Shown in pieces: positions 1 to 7,061 of a DNA stretch of 12,314 nucleotides; positions within the stretch are counted from its first letter, which is position 1; each line of letters begins with the position of its first letter. The stretch is from a bacterium. Lineage in GTDB: Bacteria; Chloroflexota; Dormibacteria; UBA8260; Bog-877. The notes below the pieces were generated by a model. That model was not told the DNA's origin, ran no database searches, and worked only from the letters and a program-made list of their open reading frames with translations. Location of the stretch: assembly GCA_021817025.1 (NCBI GenBank), contig JAKAWF010000086.1, positions 1-12,314 of the forward strand, given 5' to 3'. The position numbers and the translations under genes are program-made.

Positions 1-191
1 CCCTTCCTCACGCAGTCCCGGCCCCTCCCCACCCCCCTCCGTGGCTGGCCCTCAGTCTCCCGATTACCACTTCACTCCTCTCCGGCCCCCACCCGGCCCC
101 GGACTTTGACAGGGACCTGCCTCCAGGCCCCGCCTGGGGCTCGGATGCCAGGGTAGCCCTGGCGCGGATCTCAGGGCTGCGGGCAACCCTG
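1..191. other. C-rich non-coding stretch with small hairpins
   Basis: No gene is recognisable here. The first 60 bases of the plus strand are strongly C-rich (about 35 C against 10 G by hand count), and the bias continues to about position 130. Two perfect short inverted repeats follow: CCAGGC / GCCTGG at 123-128 and 132-137, and GCCAGGG / CCCTGGC at 147-153 and 157-163, each with a 3-nt loop. Neither has a T tract. They lie 250-300 nt past the aspartokinase stop codon, so they could help end that transcript, but this is only a guess. The region may continue as a gene or intergenic region beyond the window edge. Confidence 0.4.
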
Positions 192-420
192 CCGAGTCAG
201 GTGCTGCTCCGCCAGCCCGTCGCCGCGGACGTCGCGAGGGGAGCGCACAGGCCAGCGCCAGCAGGCGCCGGGCTGCTCGGCGAAGTTCCGGGCTGCACCA
301 CCGACCATTCTGGATGAGCTCCCAAGGGCAGTCGCCCGAGGGGACCACGCCGGCGCATCGGTGGTGGGTGCCGGACCTGACCACTGTCGTGCCTACGGAC
401 AAGACTCGTGGCCAGGTGCT
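192..420 (-). repeat. Left copy of ~225-bp inverted repeat
   Basis: Read on the minus strand from 420 down to 192, this sequence aligns with plus-strand 12091-12314. The first 120 bases align without gaps (101 identical by hand count), and the remainder aligns with a few small indels, ending in TGACTCGG in both copies. The inner edge is at the aspartokinase stop codon, whose TGA lies at 422-420. A 112-codon open frame (402 to 64) covers it, but the two copies differ mostly at first and second positions of that frame (about 6, 5 and 2 differences at positions 1, 2 and 3 over the first 30 codons), so a conserved protein is unlikely. Function is unknown; it could be a dispersed repeat or a structured RNA. 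Confidence 0.75.
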
Positions 421-1826
421 CAGAGGGAGAACTCTTCGTGGATGGCGCTGACCGCGGCGGGTAGGTCGGAGGCCTGAACCGCCGCCGAGACGCTCAGCTC
501 CGACGATCCCTGAGAGATGGCCCGCACATTGATGCCGTGGCTGCCAAGCGCTCCAAACAGCCTGGCGGCGATCCCCGGGGTCCCCTTCATCGCCTCACCC
601 ACGGCCACCACGATACCCACCTTGGGCATGGCTTCAACGCTGAACACAGCGCTGCCGGCCAGACCCTGCTCCTTCTCCAGCCGCCGCTGCACCCGGGGTG
701 CCTCCCGACTGTTGACGGCGAAGCAGATGACATTCTCGGCCGAGGACTGGGTCACGATCAGGGTCGTCACCCGCTCGGCTTCGAGGGCGTTGAAGACTGC
801 GGCGGCCAGCCGAGTGAACGAGAAGCCATCTGCTCCGCTGACCGTGAAGAGGTGGGCCTCGGCGGTGTGGGCGACCGCCCGCACCCCGGGTCTGCCCCCC
901 TCGGTGTGGCTGATTCGCGTGCCCCGCGCCTGGGGCCTGAAGGTGTTCTTGATCCACACCGGGATGCCGGTTCGCATGGGCAGCTCGATGGACTTGGGGT
1001 GAAGCACCTTGGCCCCGAAGAAGGACAGCTCGATGGCCTCCCGGTAGGAGACCTCAGGGAGCACGTGTGCGGACGCGACCAGACGCGGGTCGGCCGTCAG
1101 AATCCCATCGACATCGGTCCAGATCCAGACCTCGTCCGCAGGCAGCAGCGCGCCCAGGATGGTTGCGCTGTAGTCGGATCCGCCGCGGCCCAGAGTCGTG
1201 CAGAGGCCGTCAGCGGTGGCGGCCCGGAACCCGGTCACGATCGGTACCTGGCCAGCCAGCAGGCGGGGGAGGATGCGCTCGGCGATCCTCTGGCGGGTGG
1301 GGTCCAGCAGCGGGGAGGCGTTGCCGAAGTGGTCGTCGCTGACGATCACCTCGGTGGCATCCACGGCCTCCGCTCCCACTCCGGCTGTGCGCAGCACCGC
1401 GGCGACCAGGGCCGCCGCCATGACCTCACCGAGGCTGGAGAGCGAATCCAAGGATCTCGGAGTCACCTCGCTGACCAGCGAGAAGCCGGAGCAGAAGTCG
1501 GCGAAGGTGCCCATGCTCGCCGCCACGGCAGCCTCCGCGAGAAGCCGCTCTTCAGCCCCCAGGAGCTCCTGACAGACCCGCAGATGGGCGCCGCGGATCC
1601 GCTCTCCCAGTTTCTGCCAGACCTCGGTCTCGTGCCGGCTGGCGGCGGCGGCGGCGCGGAGGATGTCCTCGGTGACCCCTCCCATGGCCGAGACCACGAC
1701 CACCACCTGGCCGAGGGCGGACTGGCGGTGGATTATCTCCGCCACCGCCGCGATCCGCTCCGCGCTGCCCAGAGAGGTGCCGCCGAATTTCAAGACCGCG
1801 AGTCTGGGAGATGCTGCGGCGCTCAA
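420..1826 (-). CDS. lysC: Aspartate kinase, monofunctional, with two ACT domains
   Basis: This enzyme phosphorylates L-aspartate to 4-phospho-aspartate, the first committed step toward lysine, threonine and methionine, in the cytoplasm. Its 468 residues fit a monofunctional aspartokinase. Visible motifs are KFGGTS (residues 13-18), GRGGSDYSAT (213-222) and WTDVDGILTADPR (236-248) of the kinase domain. Two ACT regulatory domains follow at about 325-395 and 403-465, the second including NVRAISQGSSELSVS. These imply allosteric feedback, but the effector cannot be read from sequence. No homoserine dehydrogenase domain follows. The start is TTG at 1826, overlapping the thrB stop as TTGA, with an AGGGGAG ribosome site 10 nt upstream inside thrB. 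It is the last gene of a thrC-thrB-lysC operon. The gene could equally be named for threonine-pathway aspartokinase (thrA/ask). Confidence 0.93.
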   Translation of the reverse strand: MSAAASPRLAVLKFGGTSLGSAERIAAVAEIIHRQSALGQVVVVVSAMGGVTEDILRAAAAASRHETEVWQKLGERIRGAHLRVCQELLGAEERLLAEAAVAASMGTFADFCSGFSLVSEVTPRSLDSLSSLGEVMAAALVAAVLRTAGVGAEAVDATEVIVSDDHFGNASPLLDPTRQRIAERILPRLLAGQVPIVTGFRAATADGLCTTLGRGGSDYSATILGALLPADEVWIWTDVDGILTADPRLVASAHVLPEVSYREAIELSFFGAKVLHPKSIELPMRTGIPVWIKNTFRPQARGTRISHTEGGRPGVRAVAHTAEAHLFTVSGADGFSFTRLAAAVFNALEAERVTTLIVTQSSAENVICFAVNSREAPRVQRRLEKEQGLAGSAVFSVEAMPKVGIVVAVGEAMKGTPGIAARLFGALGSHGINVRAISQGSSELSVSAAVQASDLPAAVSAIHEEFSL

Positions 1827-2752
1827 GATGGTTTGACTCCCCTGTGGGGGCGCTTCACAGCGCCCACGTTCTCCGCTCGGAGCACCCGGCTCTCCGCTGG
1901 CATCCCGGCTGATTCGAACTGCTGCCGCAGCCGTTGGGCGATCTCATCGGCTGAACGACGAGTGATGGCGGTCACAGACGACCCCGCTCCGCTCAGGAAG
2001 ACTCCCAGGAGATCGGGGTGCTCCAGGGCCAGGCACTCCGCTATTCCGGGTACCAGGGGAGCCCGCTGCGGCTGGTGGAGGCGGTCCTGGAAGAACTCCG
2101 GGCGCAGCTCGAAGCCACCGGAGAACAGGCAGGCGGTCAGCAGCGCCACCCGCTGGAGATTGTGGACCACGTCCGAGCGCGCGTACTGCTCCGGGAGGAC
2201 GGCGCGAGAGAGGGTCGTTGACATCTGCCGGGCCGGGGTCACCACGATGAATCTCAAGTCGGAGGGGATGTCGGTCCTCCTGGTGACCACCAGGGAGCCG
2301 ATCTCGGCCGCCACCACGAGTCCCCCCAGGAGGGCGGCCGCCACGTTGTCAGGATGACCTTCCATGGAGGTTGCCAGCGCCAGCAGCCCCTGCTCGTCGC
2401 TCGCGGCGCCGGCGAGCTCGTCGCCGACCAGCAGACCGGCCACGATCGCCGCCGCACTGGAGCCGAGCCCGACCCCGATCGGGATCTCACTCTCGACCAG
2501 CAGGCTCAAACCGCCCGGCGGGGAATCGTTGCGAGCGCAGACCGCCGTGATCGCCCGGTAGATCAGGTTGGACTCATCGGTCGGCACGAGTTCAGGCTGC
2601 GGGCCGTGGTAGTCGACCAGGCACCCAGGCTCAGCCCGGGTACTCGCGCTGACGGTGAGATGGAGGTTGAGAGCCAGCGCCGCGCAGTCGAAAGCGGGGC
2701 CGAGGTTGGCGGAGCTGGCCGGCACTGTCACTCGCGACACCGATGCGGTCAC
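1823..2752 (-). CDS. thrB: Homoserine kinase
   Basis: This GHMP-family kinase phosphorylates L-homoserine to O-phosphohomoserine, the substrate of threonine synthase. Its 309 residues match the family length. The N-terminal PASSANLGPAFDCAALAL, the ATP-binding glycine/serine loop PIGVGLGSSAAAIVAG (residues 91-106), the EGHPDNVAAALLGG segment (131-144) and the C-terminal FLSGAGSSVTAI motif are all present. The chosen start is GTG at 2752: an in-frame stop lies 21 nt upstream and the N-terminus then fits the family. No clear Shine-Dalgarno is visible, and a later GTG (Val5, Val8 or Val10) remains possible. It sits between thrC, 133 nt away, and lysC, which it overlaps by 4 nt, so thrB and lysC are probably translationally coupled. 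Confidence 0.93.
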   Translation of the reverse strand: MTASVSRVTVPASSANLGPAFDCAALALNLHLTVSASTRAEPGCLVDYHGPQPELVPTDESNLIYRAITAVCARNDSPPGGLSLLVESEIPIGVGLGSSAAAIVAGLLVGDELAGAASDEQGLLALATSMEGHPDNVAAALLGGLVVAAEIGSLVVTRRTDIPSDLRFIVVTPARQMSTTLSRAVLPEQYARSDVVHNLQRVALLTACLFSGGFELRPEFFQDRLHQPQRAPLVPGIAECLALEHPDLLGVFLSGAGSSVTAITRRSADEIAQRLRQQFESAGMPAESRVLRAENVGAVKRPHRGVKPS

Positions 2753-2801
2753 CCAGCGCCGACCGCGCTGTCAGCGCACTCACAACCGCCTGTGCCCTGG
2801 A

Positions 2802-2835
2802 CTGGTCCGGCGCCGGGCCGACCGCCCCGAACCAG
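2802..2835 (-). promoter_or_regulatory. Hairpin in the thrC-thrB gap
   Basis: In the 133-nt gap between thrC and thrB, CTGGTTCGG and CCGGACCAG (minus-strand sense) form nine consecutive pairs including one G-U, around a 16-nt loop that is itself GC-rich. There is no T tract, so this does not look like a classical terminator. It could be a partial terminator, an RNA-processing site, or chance pairing in GC-rich DNA. Confidence 0.3.
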
Positions 2836-2885
2836 GGCGTGCAGACGGGACGGCAGGCGAGCCTCCGGTCTGGACCCGGGAAGCT

Positions 2886-4127
2886 TCATGCCAAGACCGG
2901 CTGCCGCTCCAGGCTGGCCTCGAAGGCGGCGAGCTTGGGCGCTACGGGAGGGGCGAAGACTAGATCCGAGACCAGGGCGTCGGTGGTCTTGAGCCCGTTG
3001 CCGGTGATGCACAGCACGGTCGTCTCGTCTCCTTTGATTCGGCCGTCACGGATCAGCTTGCCGGCGGCGGCCACGGTCACTCCGGCCGCGGTCTCACCGA
3101 AGATCCCCTCCTCCTCGGCCAGCTGCCTTATTCCCGCAATTATCTCCTGGTCGGTGGCATCCTCGGCGAAGCCGTGGCTGGCGGCGATGACCTGCAGGGC
3201 CCCGTAGCCGTCGGCGGGGTTGCCGATCGCCAGCGAATGGCAGATGGTCGCCGGTCGCTGGGGCATGATCTCGAGCACACCCAGCTGGGCGGCGGTGGTG
3301 ATGGGGGAGCAGCCCGCCGCCTGGGCTCCGAAGATCCGCACCGGTCGCTCTGGCACCAGCCCCAGTTCGACCAGCTCTGAGAAACCCTTCGCGATCCTGG
3401 TTATCTGGGCGCCCCCGGCCATGGGCACCACCACGTTGTCCGGAAGTCTCCAGCCCAGCTGTTCGGCGATCTCGTAGGCAACCGTCTTGGAGCCCTCCGC
3501 GTAGTAGGCCCTCAGGTTGACATTCACGAATCCCCAGTGCCGGTCCTCGGCGATCTCGGCGCAGAGGCGGTTCACCTGGTCGTAGGTGCCGTCGACCCGG
3601 ACCAGGTGGGCGCCGTAGACCGCCGTTGCCAGCAGCTTGGCGGGCTCCAGATTCGACGGCACGAAGATCCATGCCTCGAGTCCCAGCCGAGCTGCCTGGG
3701 CTGCGACCGCATTGGCGAGGTTGCCGGTGGACGCGCACCCCACCACGTCGAACCCAAAGGCCTTGGCTTGGGACAGTGCCACCGCCACCACCCGGTCCTT
3801 GAATGAGAGGGTGGGGAAGCACACCGAGTCGTTCTTGAGGTGGAGTCTCTGGGCACCGAGCCGGTGGGCGAGCTTGGGTGCCTCCAGGAGCGGGGTGAAG
3901 CCCACCGGGAGGCCGGAGCGGTGCTCGGCCGCCACCGGCAGCAGCTCGGCGTAGCGCCAGATGTTCTGGGGCCGGCTCTCGATCTCGGCGCGGCTGAGGA
4001 GACGGCCGATGGAGCTTAGGTCGTAGCTCATCTCCAAGGGGCTGAAGCAGTCCTCGCAGATGGTGAGAGGTCCATTGCCGAAGTAGCGCAGGCACTGGGG
4101 ACATCGCAGTTGAAACAGTTGGGTCAT
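2886..4127 (-). CDS. thrC: Threonine synthase (PLP-dependent, zinc-ribbon N-terminus)
   Basis: This enzyme converts O-phosphohomoserine to L-threonine using pyridoxal phosphate, the last step of the pathway. From the ATG at 4127 it has 413 residues. The N-terminus carries a CxxC...CxxC zinc-ribbon-like motif (Cys9, Cys12, Cys24, Cys27), as in many threonine synthases. The PLP-binding lysine is probably Lys110 in LSFKDR, followed by the substrate/phosphate loop CASTGNLANAVAAQ (131-144) and a late TGNGLKTTDAL motif. This start was preferred over upstream in-frame codons because GAGGAG lies 11 nt before it and because family proteins begin just ahead of the first Cys pair; the longer frame (to 4352) adds 75 non-homologous residues. 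It is the first gene of the thrC-thrB-lysC operon and divergent from asd. Confidence 0.93.
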   Translation of the reverse strand: MTQLFQLRCPQCLRYFGNGPLTICEDCFSPLEMSYDLSSIGRLLSRAEIESRPQNIWRYAELLPVAAEHRSGLPVGFTPLLEAPKLAHRLGAQRLHLKNDSVCFPTLSFKDRVVAVALSQAKAFGFDVVGCASTGNLANAVAAQAARLGLEAWIFVPSNLEPAKLLATAVYGAHLVRVDGTYDQVNRLCAEIAEDRHWGFVNVNLRAYYAEGSKTVAYEIAEQLGWRLPDNVVVPMAGGAQITRIAKGFSELVELGLVPERPVRIFGAQAAGCSPITTAAQLGVLEIMPQRPATICHSLAIGNPADGYGALQVIAASHGFAEDATDQEIIAGIRQLAEEEGIFGETAAGVTVAAAGKLIRDGRIKGDETTVLCITGNGLKTTDALVSDLVFAPPVAPKLAAFEASLERQPVLA

Positions 4128-4473
4128 GGCCTTGATGGCTCCTCTGATCTGACAGATTTGGGAATCGAAGGAATCGCTGGGTGCGCCGACACCGACGCAC
4201 CTGGGAGTCGATCGGGGGAGCTGGCGCGGGTGCGCTAGCGGCTGGGCAGCGTGTCCCCCGTGGCACGCTGGCGCATTCGGCTGCTGGTCATCGCCGGCCG
4301 CACGCTCATCCCAGAGCGGGCCGAATCCAAGCAGACGTCGGGCGCCAGGCATTCCTCACCTGGGAGGCGTGTCCGCCGCTGTGCCAGTTCCACAAGCCGA
4401 TACTCTACCGGAATCACCCCGGTCCTGGCTCGTCCTGCACGATCGGACCCTTTCCTGGCACACTCCAAGTTGC
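4128..4473. promoter_or_regulatory. Divergent thrC/asd leader with hairpins and a palindrome
   Basis: This 346-bp gap must hold the promoters of thrC (leftward) and asd (rightward). Three structures are visible. An 11-bp near-perfect palindrome, ATCTGACAGAT, at 4147-4157 lies directly upstream of the thrC ribosome site. A hairpin at 4180-4201 pairs GGTGCG with CGCACC around a 10-nt loop that can add two more pairs. A hairpin at 4247-4270 pairs CAGCGTG with CACGCTG around 10 nt. No T-box core (TGGNACCGCG-like) and no Thr/Ile-rich leader peptide was found, so the mode of control is unknown. Open frames crossing the gap are not supported by homology. Confidence 0.45.
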
Positions 4474-5535
4474 ATGAGGAGCTATCGAGTGGGGGTGCTG
4501 GGTGCCACCGGCGCGGTCGGCCAGCGGCTGGTGGCCATGCTCGAGCGGCACCCGTGGTTCACCGTGGCGGAGGTGGTCGCCTCCGACCGTTCGGCTGGCA
4601 AGCCATACCAGGAGGCCGCCAACTGGCGGCTGGAGTCGCCTCTGCCCGAGGCCGTCGCCCAACTGGTCGTCAAGGACCTGCAGACAGAGCTGGATTGCGA
4701 CCTCCTCCTCTCCGCCCTGGATGCCTCGGTGGCGGGGCCAGCGGAAGCTGCCTACGCCCAGGCTGGCTTCCCGGTGGTCAGCAACAGCAGCAACCATCGC
4801 ATGGATCCCGACGTCCCTCTGCTGATCCCCGAGGTCAATTGGGAGCACGGGTCGGCGCTCCCCTGGCAGCAACGCCAGCGCGGCTATCAGAAGGGCTTCA
4901 TCCTCACCAATCCCAACTGCTCGACCATCGGACTGGTGCTGGCTCTCAAGCCGCTGCTGGACGCCTTCGGGGTGTCGGCGGTCCAGGTGGTGACCATGCA
5001 GGCGATCTCCGGCGCGGGGCTCGATGGGGTGTCGGCTGGGGCCATCCAGGACAACGTCATCCCCCACATCGGAGGGGAGGAGGAGAAGTTGGAGATGGAG
5101 CCGGGGAAGATTCTGGGGACCTTCGACGGTCACGGCTTCGTGCCCGCTGAGATCGTCGTCAGCGCCCAGTGCAATCGGGTGGCGGTGCTCGACGGGCACA
5201 CGGAGTCGGTGTCCGTCGGCCTGCGCCGGCCCGCGTCCCTGAGTGAGGTGGAGGAGGCCATCCGCACCTTCACCTCCGAACCGCAGCGGATCAAGCTCCC
5301 GACCGCCCCGCTGCCCCCCCTGCTGCTGAGCTCCCAGCCCGACCGGCCTCAGCCTCGTCTGGACCGCAATGCCGGCTCTGGCATGGCGGTGGTGGTGGGT
5401 CGGGTGAGACCCTGCCCGCTGCTGGACTGGAAGTTCACTGTTCTGTCCCACAACATGGTGCGCGGCGCGGCGGGCGCCGCCCTCCTGAATGCCGAGCTGC
5501 TGGCCGCCAAGGGCTACCTTCCGGAGCCGGGGTGA
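4474..5535 (+). CDS. asd: Aspartate-semialdehyde dehydrogenase, archaeal/fungal-type
   Basis: This enzyme reduces 4-phospho-aspartate with NADPH to aspartate 4-semialdehyde, the branch point between lysine and homoserine synthesis. From ATG 4474 it has 353 residues. The Rossmann nucleotide loop LGATGAVGQRLV spans residues 9-20. The catalytic cysteine is Cys149 in NPNCST and the active-site histidine is probably His243 in GHTES. SNSSNHRM, TMQAISGAG and HNMVRGAAGAALLNAELL match the archaeal/fungal-type subfamily rather than the E. coli type. The start was chosen by family N-terminus (MRSYRVGVLG). No Shine-Dalgarno precedes it, so the transcript could be leaderless or very short-leadered; in-frame codons upstream to 4369 add residues without homology. 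It is divergent from thrC and supplies the same pathway. Confidence 0.94.
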   Translation: MRSYRVGVLGATGAVGQRLVAMLERHPWFTVAEVVASDRSAGKPYQEAANWRLESPLPEAVAQLVVKDLQTELDCDLLLSALDASVAGPAEAAYAQAGFPVVSNSSNHRMDPDVPLLIPEVNWEHGSALPWQQRQRGYQKGFILTNPNCSTIGLVLALKPLLDAFGVSAVQVVTMQAISGAGLDGVSAGAIQDNVIPHIGGEEEKLEMEPGKILGTFDGHGFVPAEIVVSAQCNRVAVLDGHTESVSVGLRRPASLSEVEEAIRTFTSEPQRIKLPTAPLPPLLLSSQPDRPQPRLDRNAGSGMAVVVGRVRPCPLLDWKFTVLSHNMVRGAAGAALLNAELLAAKGYLPEPG

Positions 5536-5557
5536 GTCCTCCGGCAGATGTCCAATC

Positions 5558-5585
5558 GCGGCCGGGCTGCCGTCAGCCGGGCCGC
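5558..5585 (+). terminator. Candidate GC-rich terminator hairpin after asd
   Basis: Twenty-two bases past the asd stop, GCGGCCGGGCTG (5558-5569) pairs with CAGCCGGGCCGC (5574-5585): 11 of 12 positions pair, with one G-G mismatch and a CCGT loop. Its position and strength fit a terminator, but no T tract follows, so it may be a weak or Rho-assisted terminator or an mRNA 3' stabiliser. Confidence 0.4.
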
Positions 5586-5884
5586 GCGGGGCCGGAACGC
5601 TTGCGCGCGGGCGCCGGGCCGAGCTCAACGAGCGGGCTGTGGCGGTCACCGGCGCCAAGGGGCGGGCGACCCTGGCGCAGCAGTCGGCCGCCCCGTGGGG
5701 GTGGAGGCGGTCGTGAGATGTACCGCCCGGGGACTCTTGTCTGGCGGCACCCCTTTGAGAGGGAATGGAACGCCAGCAGCCCGTCGCCGGCTGGACGGGG
5801 CGCCCACCTTCAACGCTGAGGGGCCGGCCGCACGCAGGCGCCGGTCGCCCAATGCAGTCCACACCTCGCCGGGGGAGCGCTCGA

Positions 5885-5921
5885 TGCGCGCCGCCGGGAT
5901 CTCCTTTGGAGATGGCGCGCA
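5885..5921. terminator. Strong bulged hairpin between convergent asd and xth
   Basis: TGCGCGCC (5885-5892) pairs with GGCGCGCA (5914-5921). Inside it ATCTCC (5899-5904) pairs with GGAGAT (5908-5913) across a TTT loop, leaving a 6-nt bulge (5893-5898) on the 5' side. That gives 14 perfect base pairs, 76 nt beyond the xth stop. It could act as a terminator in both directions or be part of an RNA. No T tract is present. Confidence 0.35.
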
Positions 5922-5996
5922 GGTGGAGACCGGCCCCGAGGTGCTGGCGGCGCGAGGACCGCCACCCAGGCGTGCTCCCGGACGGTTCATTGACTG

Positions 5997-6806
5997 TCAA
6001 GGGGCGGGGGAAGTTCCAAGCCCGTCCCTTTGGGAGTCAAGGTCCGCGACCAAGGGGGCGTGGTCACTGGGGCGCTCACCAGCTCGCTCCTCGCGGTCAA
6101 CCCAGACTCGGCTGACCCTGTCCGCCAGTGAACCGCTGGCCAGCAGCAGGTCGATGCGCATGCCCAGGCCGCGTCGAAAGAAGCCTTGGCGGTAGTCCCA
6201 GAACGTGAACCCGGGCTCCTGGGGGTCGCGCCCCGCCAGGTCCTCCAGGCCGGTTGCGATTATGGACTCCAGGGCATCGCGCTCCGGCTGGCTCACGTGG
6301 GTTGCCCCGACGAAGGCGGCGGGATCATACACATCCCGGTCAGTGCGGGCGACGTTGAAGTCGCCTCCGACCAGGAGCAACTGGCGGCCGGCGCGCTGGT
6401 CGGCCACCACCAGCCGCCGCAGCGCCTCGAGCCAGTGCAGTTTGTAGTCGTAATAGGGATGCCCGATCTCCCTGCCGTTGGGCACGTACACGCTGGCCAC
6501 CCTGATCCCGACGCAGTCGGCCGCCAGGTAGCGGGCCTCCAGGGTTCCGCTGGGGGCGAGCAGCTGCAATCCGGCCGCGACCTCGTCCAGGCCATGGCGG
6601 GAGAGGACCGCGACCCCGTTCCAGCGACCCTCGCCATGGTGCGCTGAGGCATAGCCCAGCTCTGAGAACGACTCGCCGGGGAAGGCCTCGTCGGTGCACT
6701 TGGTCTCCTGCAGGAGCAGGATGTCGGGGGCCCGCTTTTCGATCCAGGCCAGCACCCGGGGCAGGCGCGCCGGGAGCGAGTTGACGTTCCAGCTGGCGAC
6801 CCGCAT
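5997..6806 (-). CDS. xth: Exodeoxyribonuclease III (Xth-type AP endonuclease)
   Basis: This enzyme cuts abasic sites in DNA during base-excision repair and has 3'-5' exonuclease activity, in the cytoplasm. From ATG 6806 it has 269 residues, typical of ExoIII. The catalytic set of the exonuclease/endonuclease/phosphatase fold is visible: Asn7 (ASWNVNS), Glu34 (LLLQETK), Tyr107 (SVYVPNG), Asp149 and Asn151 (GGDFNVA), Asp219 (MRIDL), and Asp248-His249 (SDHAPL). The start giving MRVASWN was preferred by family N-terminus. Two further ATGs, at 6815 and 6818, would add three or four residues. No Shine-Dalgarno is seen, but a -10-like TATGAT ends 7 nt before the 6806 ATG, suggesting a leaderless message. 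It converges with asd. The ABC exporter gene lies 255 bp upstream on the same strand. Confidence 0.94.
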   Translation of the reverse strand: MRVASWNVNSLPARLPRVLAWIEKRAPDILLLQETKCTDEAFPGESFSELGYASAHHGEGRWNGVAVLSRHGLDEVAAGLQLLAPSGTLEARYLAADCVGIRVASVYVPNGREIGHPYYDYKLHWLEALRRLVVADQRAGRQLLLVGGDFNVARTDRDVYDPAAFVGATHVSQPERDALESIIATGLEDLAGRDPQEPGFTFWDYRQGFFRRGLGMRIDLLLASGSLADRVSRVWVDREERAGERPSDHAPLVADLDSQRDGLGTSPAP

Positions 6807-6813
6807 GCCGGGC

Positions 6814-6819
6814 ATCATA
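6814..6819 (-). promoter_or_regulatory. Candidate -10 box of xth (leaderless)
   Basis: TATGAT on the minus strand lies exactly 7 nt before the xth ATG at 6806, the spacing expected when transcription starts at or next to the start codon. No good -35 box is visible at 16-18 nt upstream. If translation instead starts at 6815 or 6818, the hexamer is just part of the coding start (ATGATG). Confidence 0.35.
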
Positions 6820-7061
6820 GGTGGCGGCCAAACCGCGCTGGGGTGCGCGTGGTCGGATCGGCCAGGAGGAGGCTGGCGGCCGCTTGGGGCCGGGCTCGGG
6901 GCCAGCGGCCCCGCACGGGGTCGAGGTGGCGCCACTTCTCAGCGGCGGAGCGGCCGCGGACCATCGCCGTCGCGGACTTGGCCCGGGGGGAGCTGATCAC
7001 CCTCCTCCACGGTTGCCGGCCCACAGCCCGCGAACGACGCCTTTGGTCACCGGGCCTCCTG

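Larger units (their letters stand above)
5536..5996. other. 461-bp gene-free, hairpin-rich gap between asd and xth
   Basis: The open frames here (for example plus-strand 5548-6195 and minus-strand 5646-5990) are Arg/Pro/Ala/Gly-rich and resemble no known protein; they look like GC-driven shadows. The gap is rich in inverted repeats: 5558-5585, 5780-5799 (CCCGTC / GACGGG with an 8-nt loop) and 5885-5921. asd and xth converge on it, so transcription termination is expected. A non-coding RNA is possible, but no conserved RNase P or tmRNA core was recognised. Confidence 0.4.

Noticed and set aside
1..402. 112-codon minus-strand frame as a real gene after lysC
   Set aside because: It is largely made of the repeat, continues into C-rich low-complexity DNA, has no homology and no ribosome site that I can see.
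537..2357. 606-codon plus-strand open frame opposite lysC and thrB
   Set aside because: It is antisense to two clearly recognised enzymes, resembles no protein, and is the kind of long shadow frame GC-rich DNA produces.
4128..4473. T-box or threonine attenuator leader upstream of thrC
   Set aside because: No TGGNACCGCG-like antiterminator core, no terminator with a T tract and no Thr/Ile-rich short peptide could be found.
4414..6000. 528-codon minus-strand open frame opposite asd and the asd-xth gap
   Set aside because: It is a shadow of asd; the part over the gap is Arg/Pro/Ala-rich with no recognisable domain.
6815..7024. 69-codon minus-strand frame whose TGA overlaps the xth ATG at 6818
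   Set aside because: The ATGA overlap suggested coupling, but the frame has no ribosome site, an Arg-rich unrecognised sequence, and the xth start at 6806 fits the family better. The 243-bp gap 6819-7061 otherwise shows nothing.
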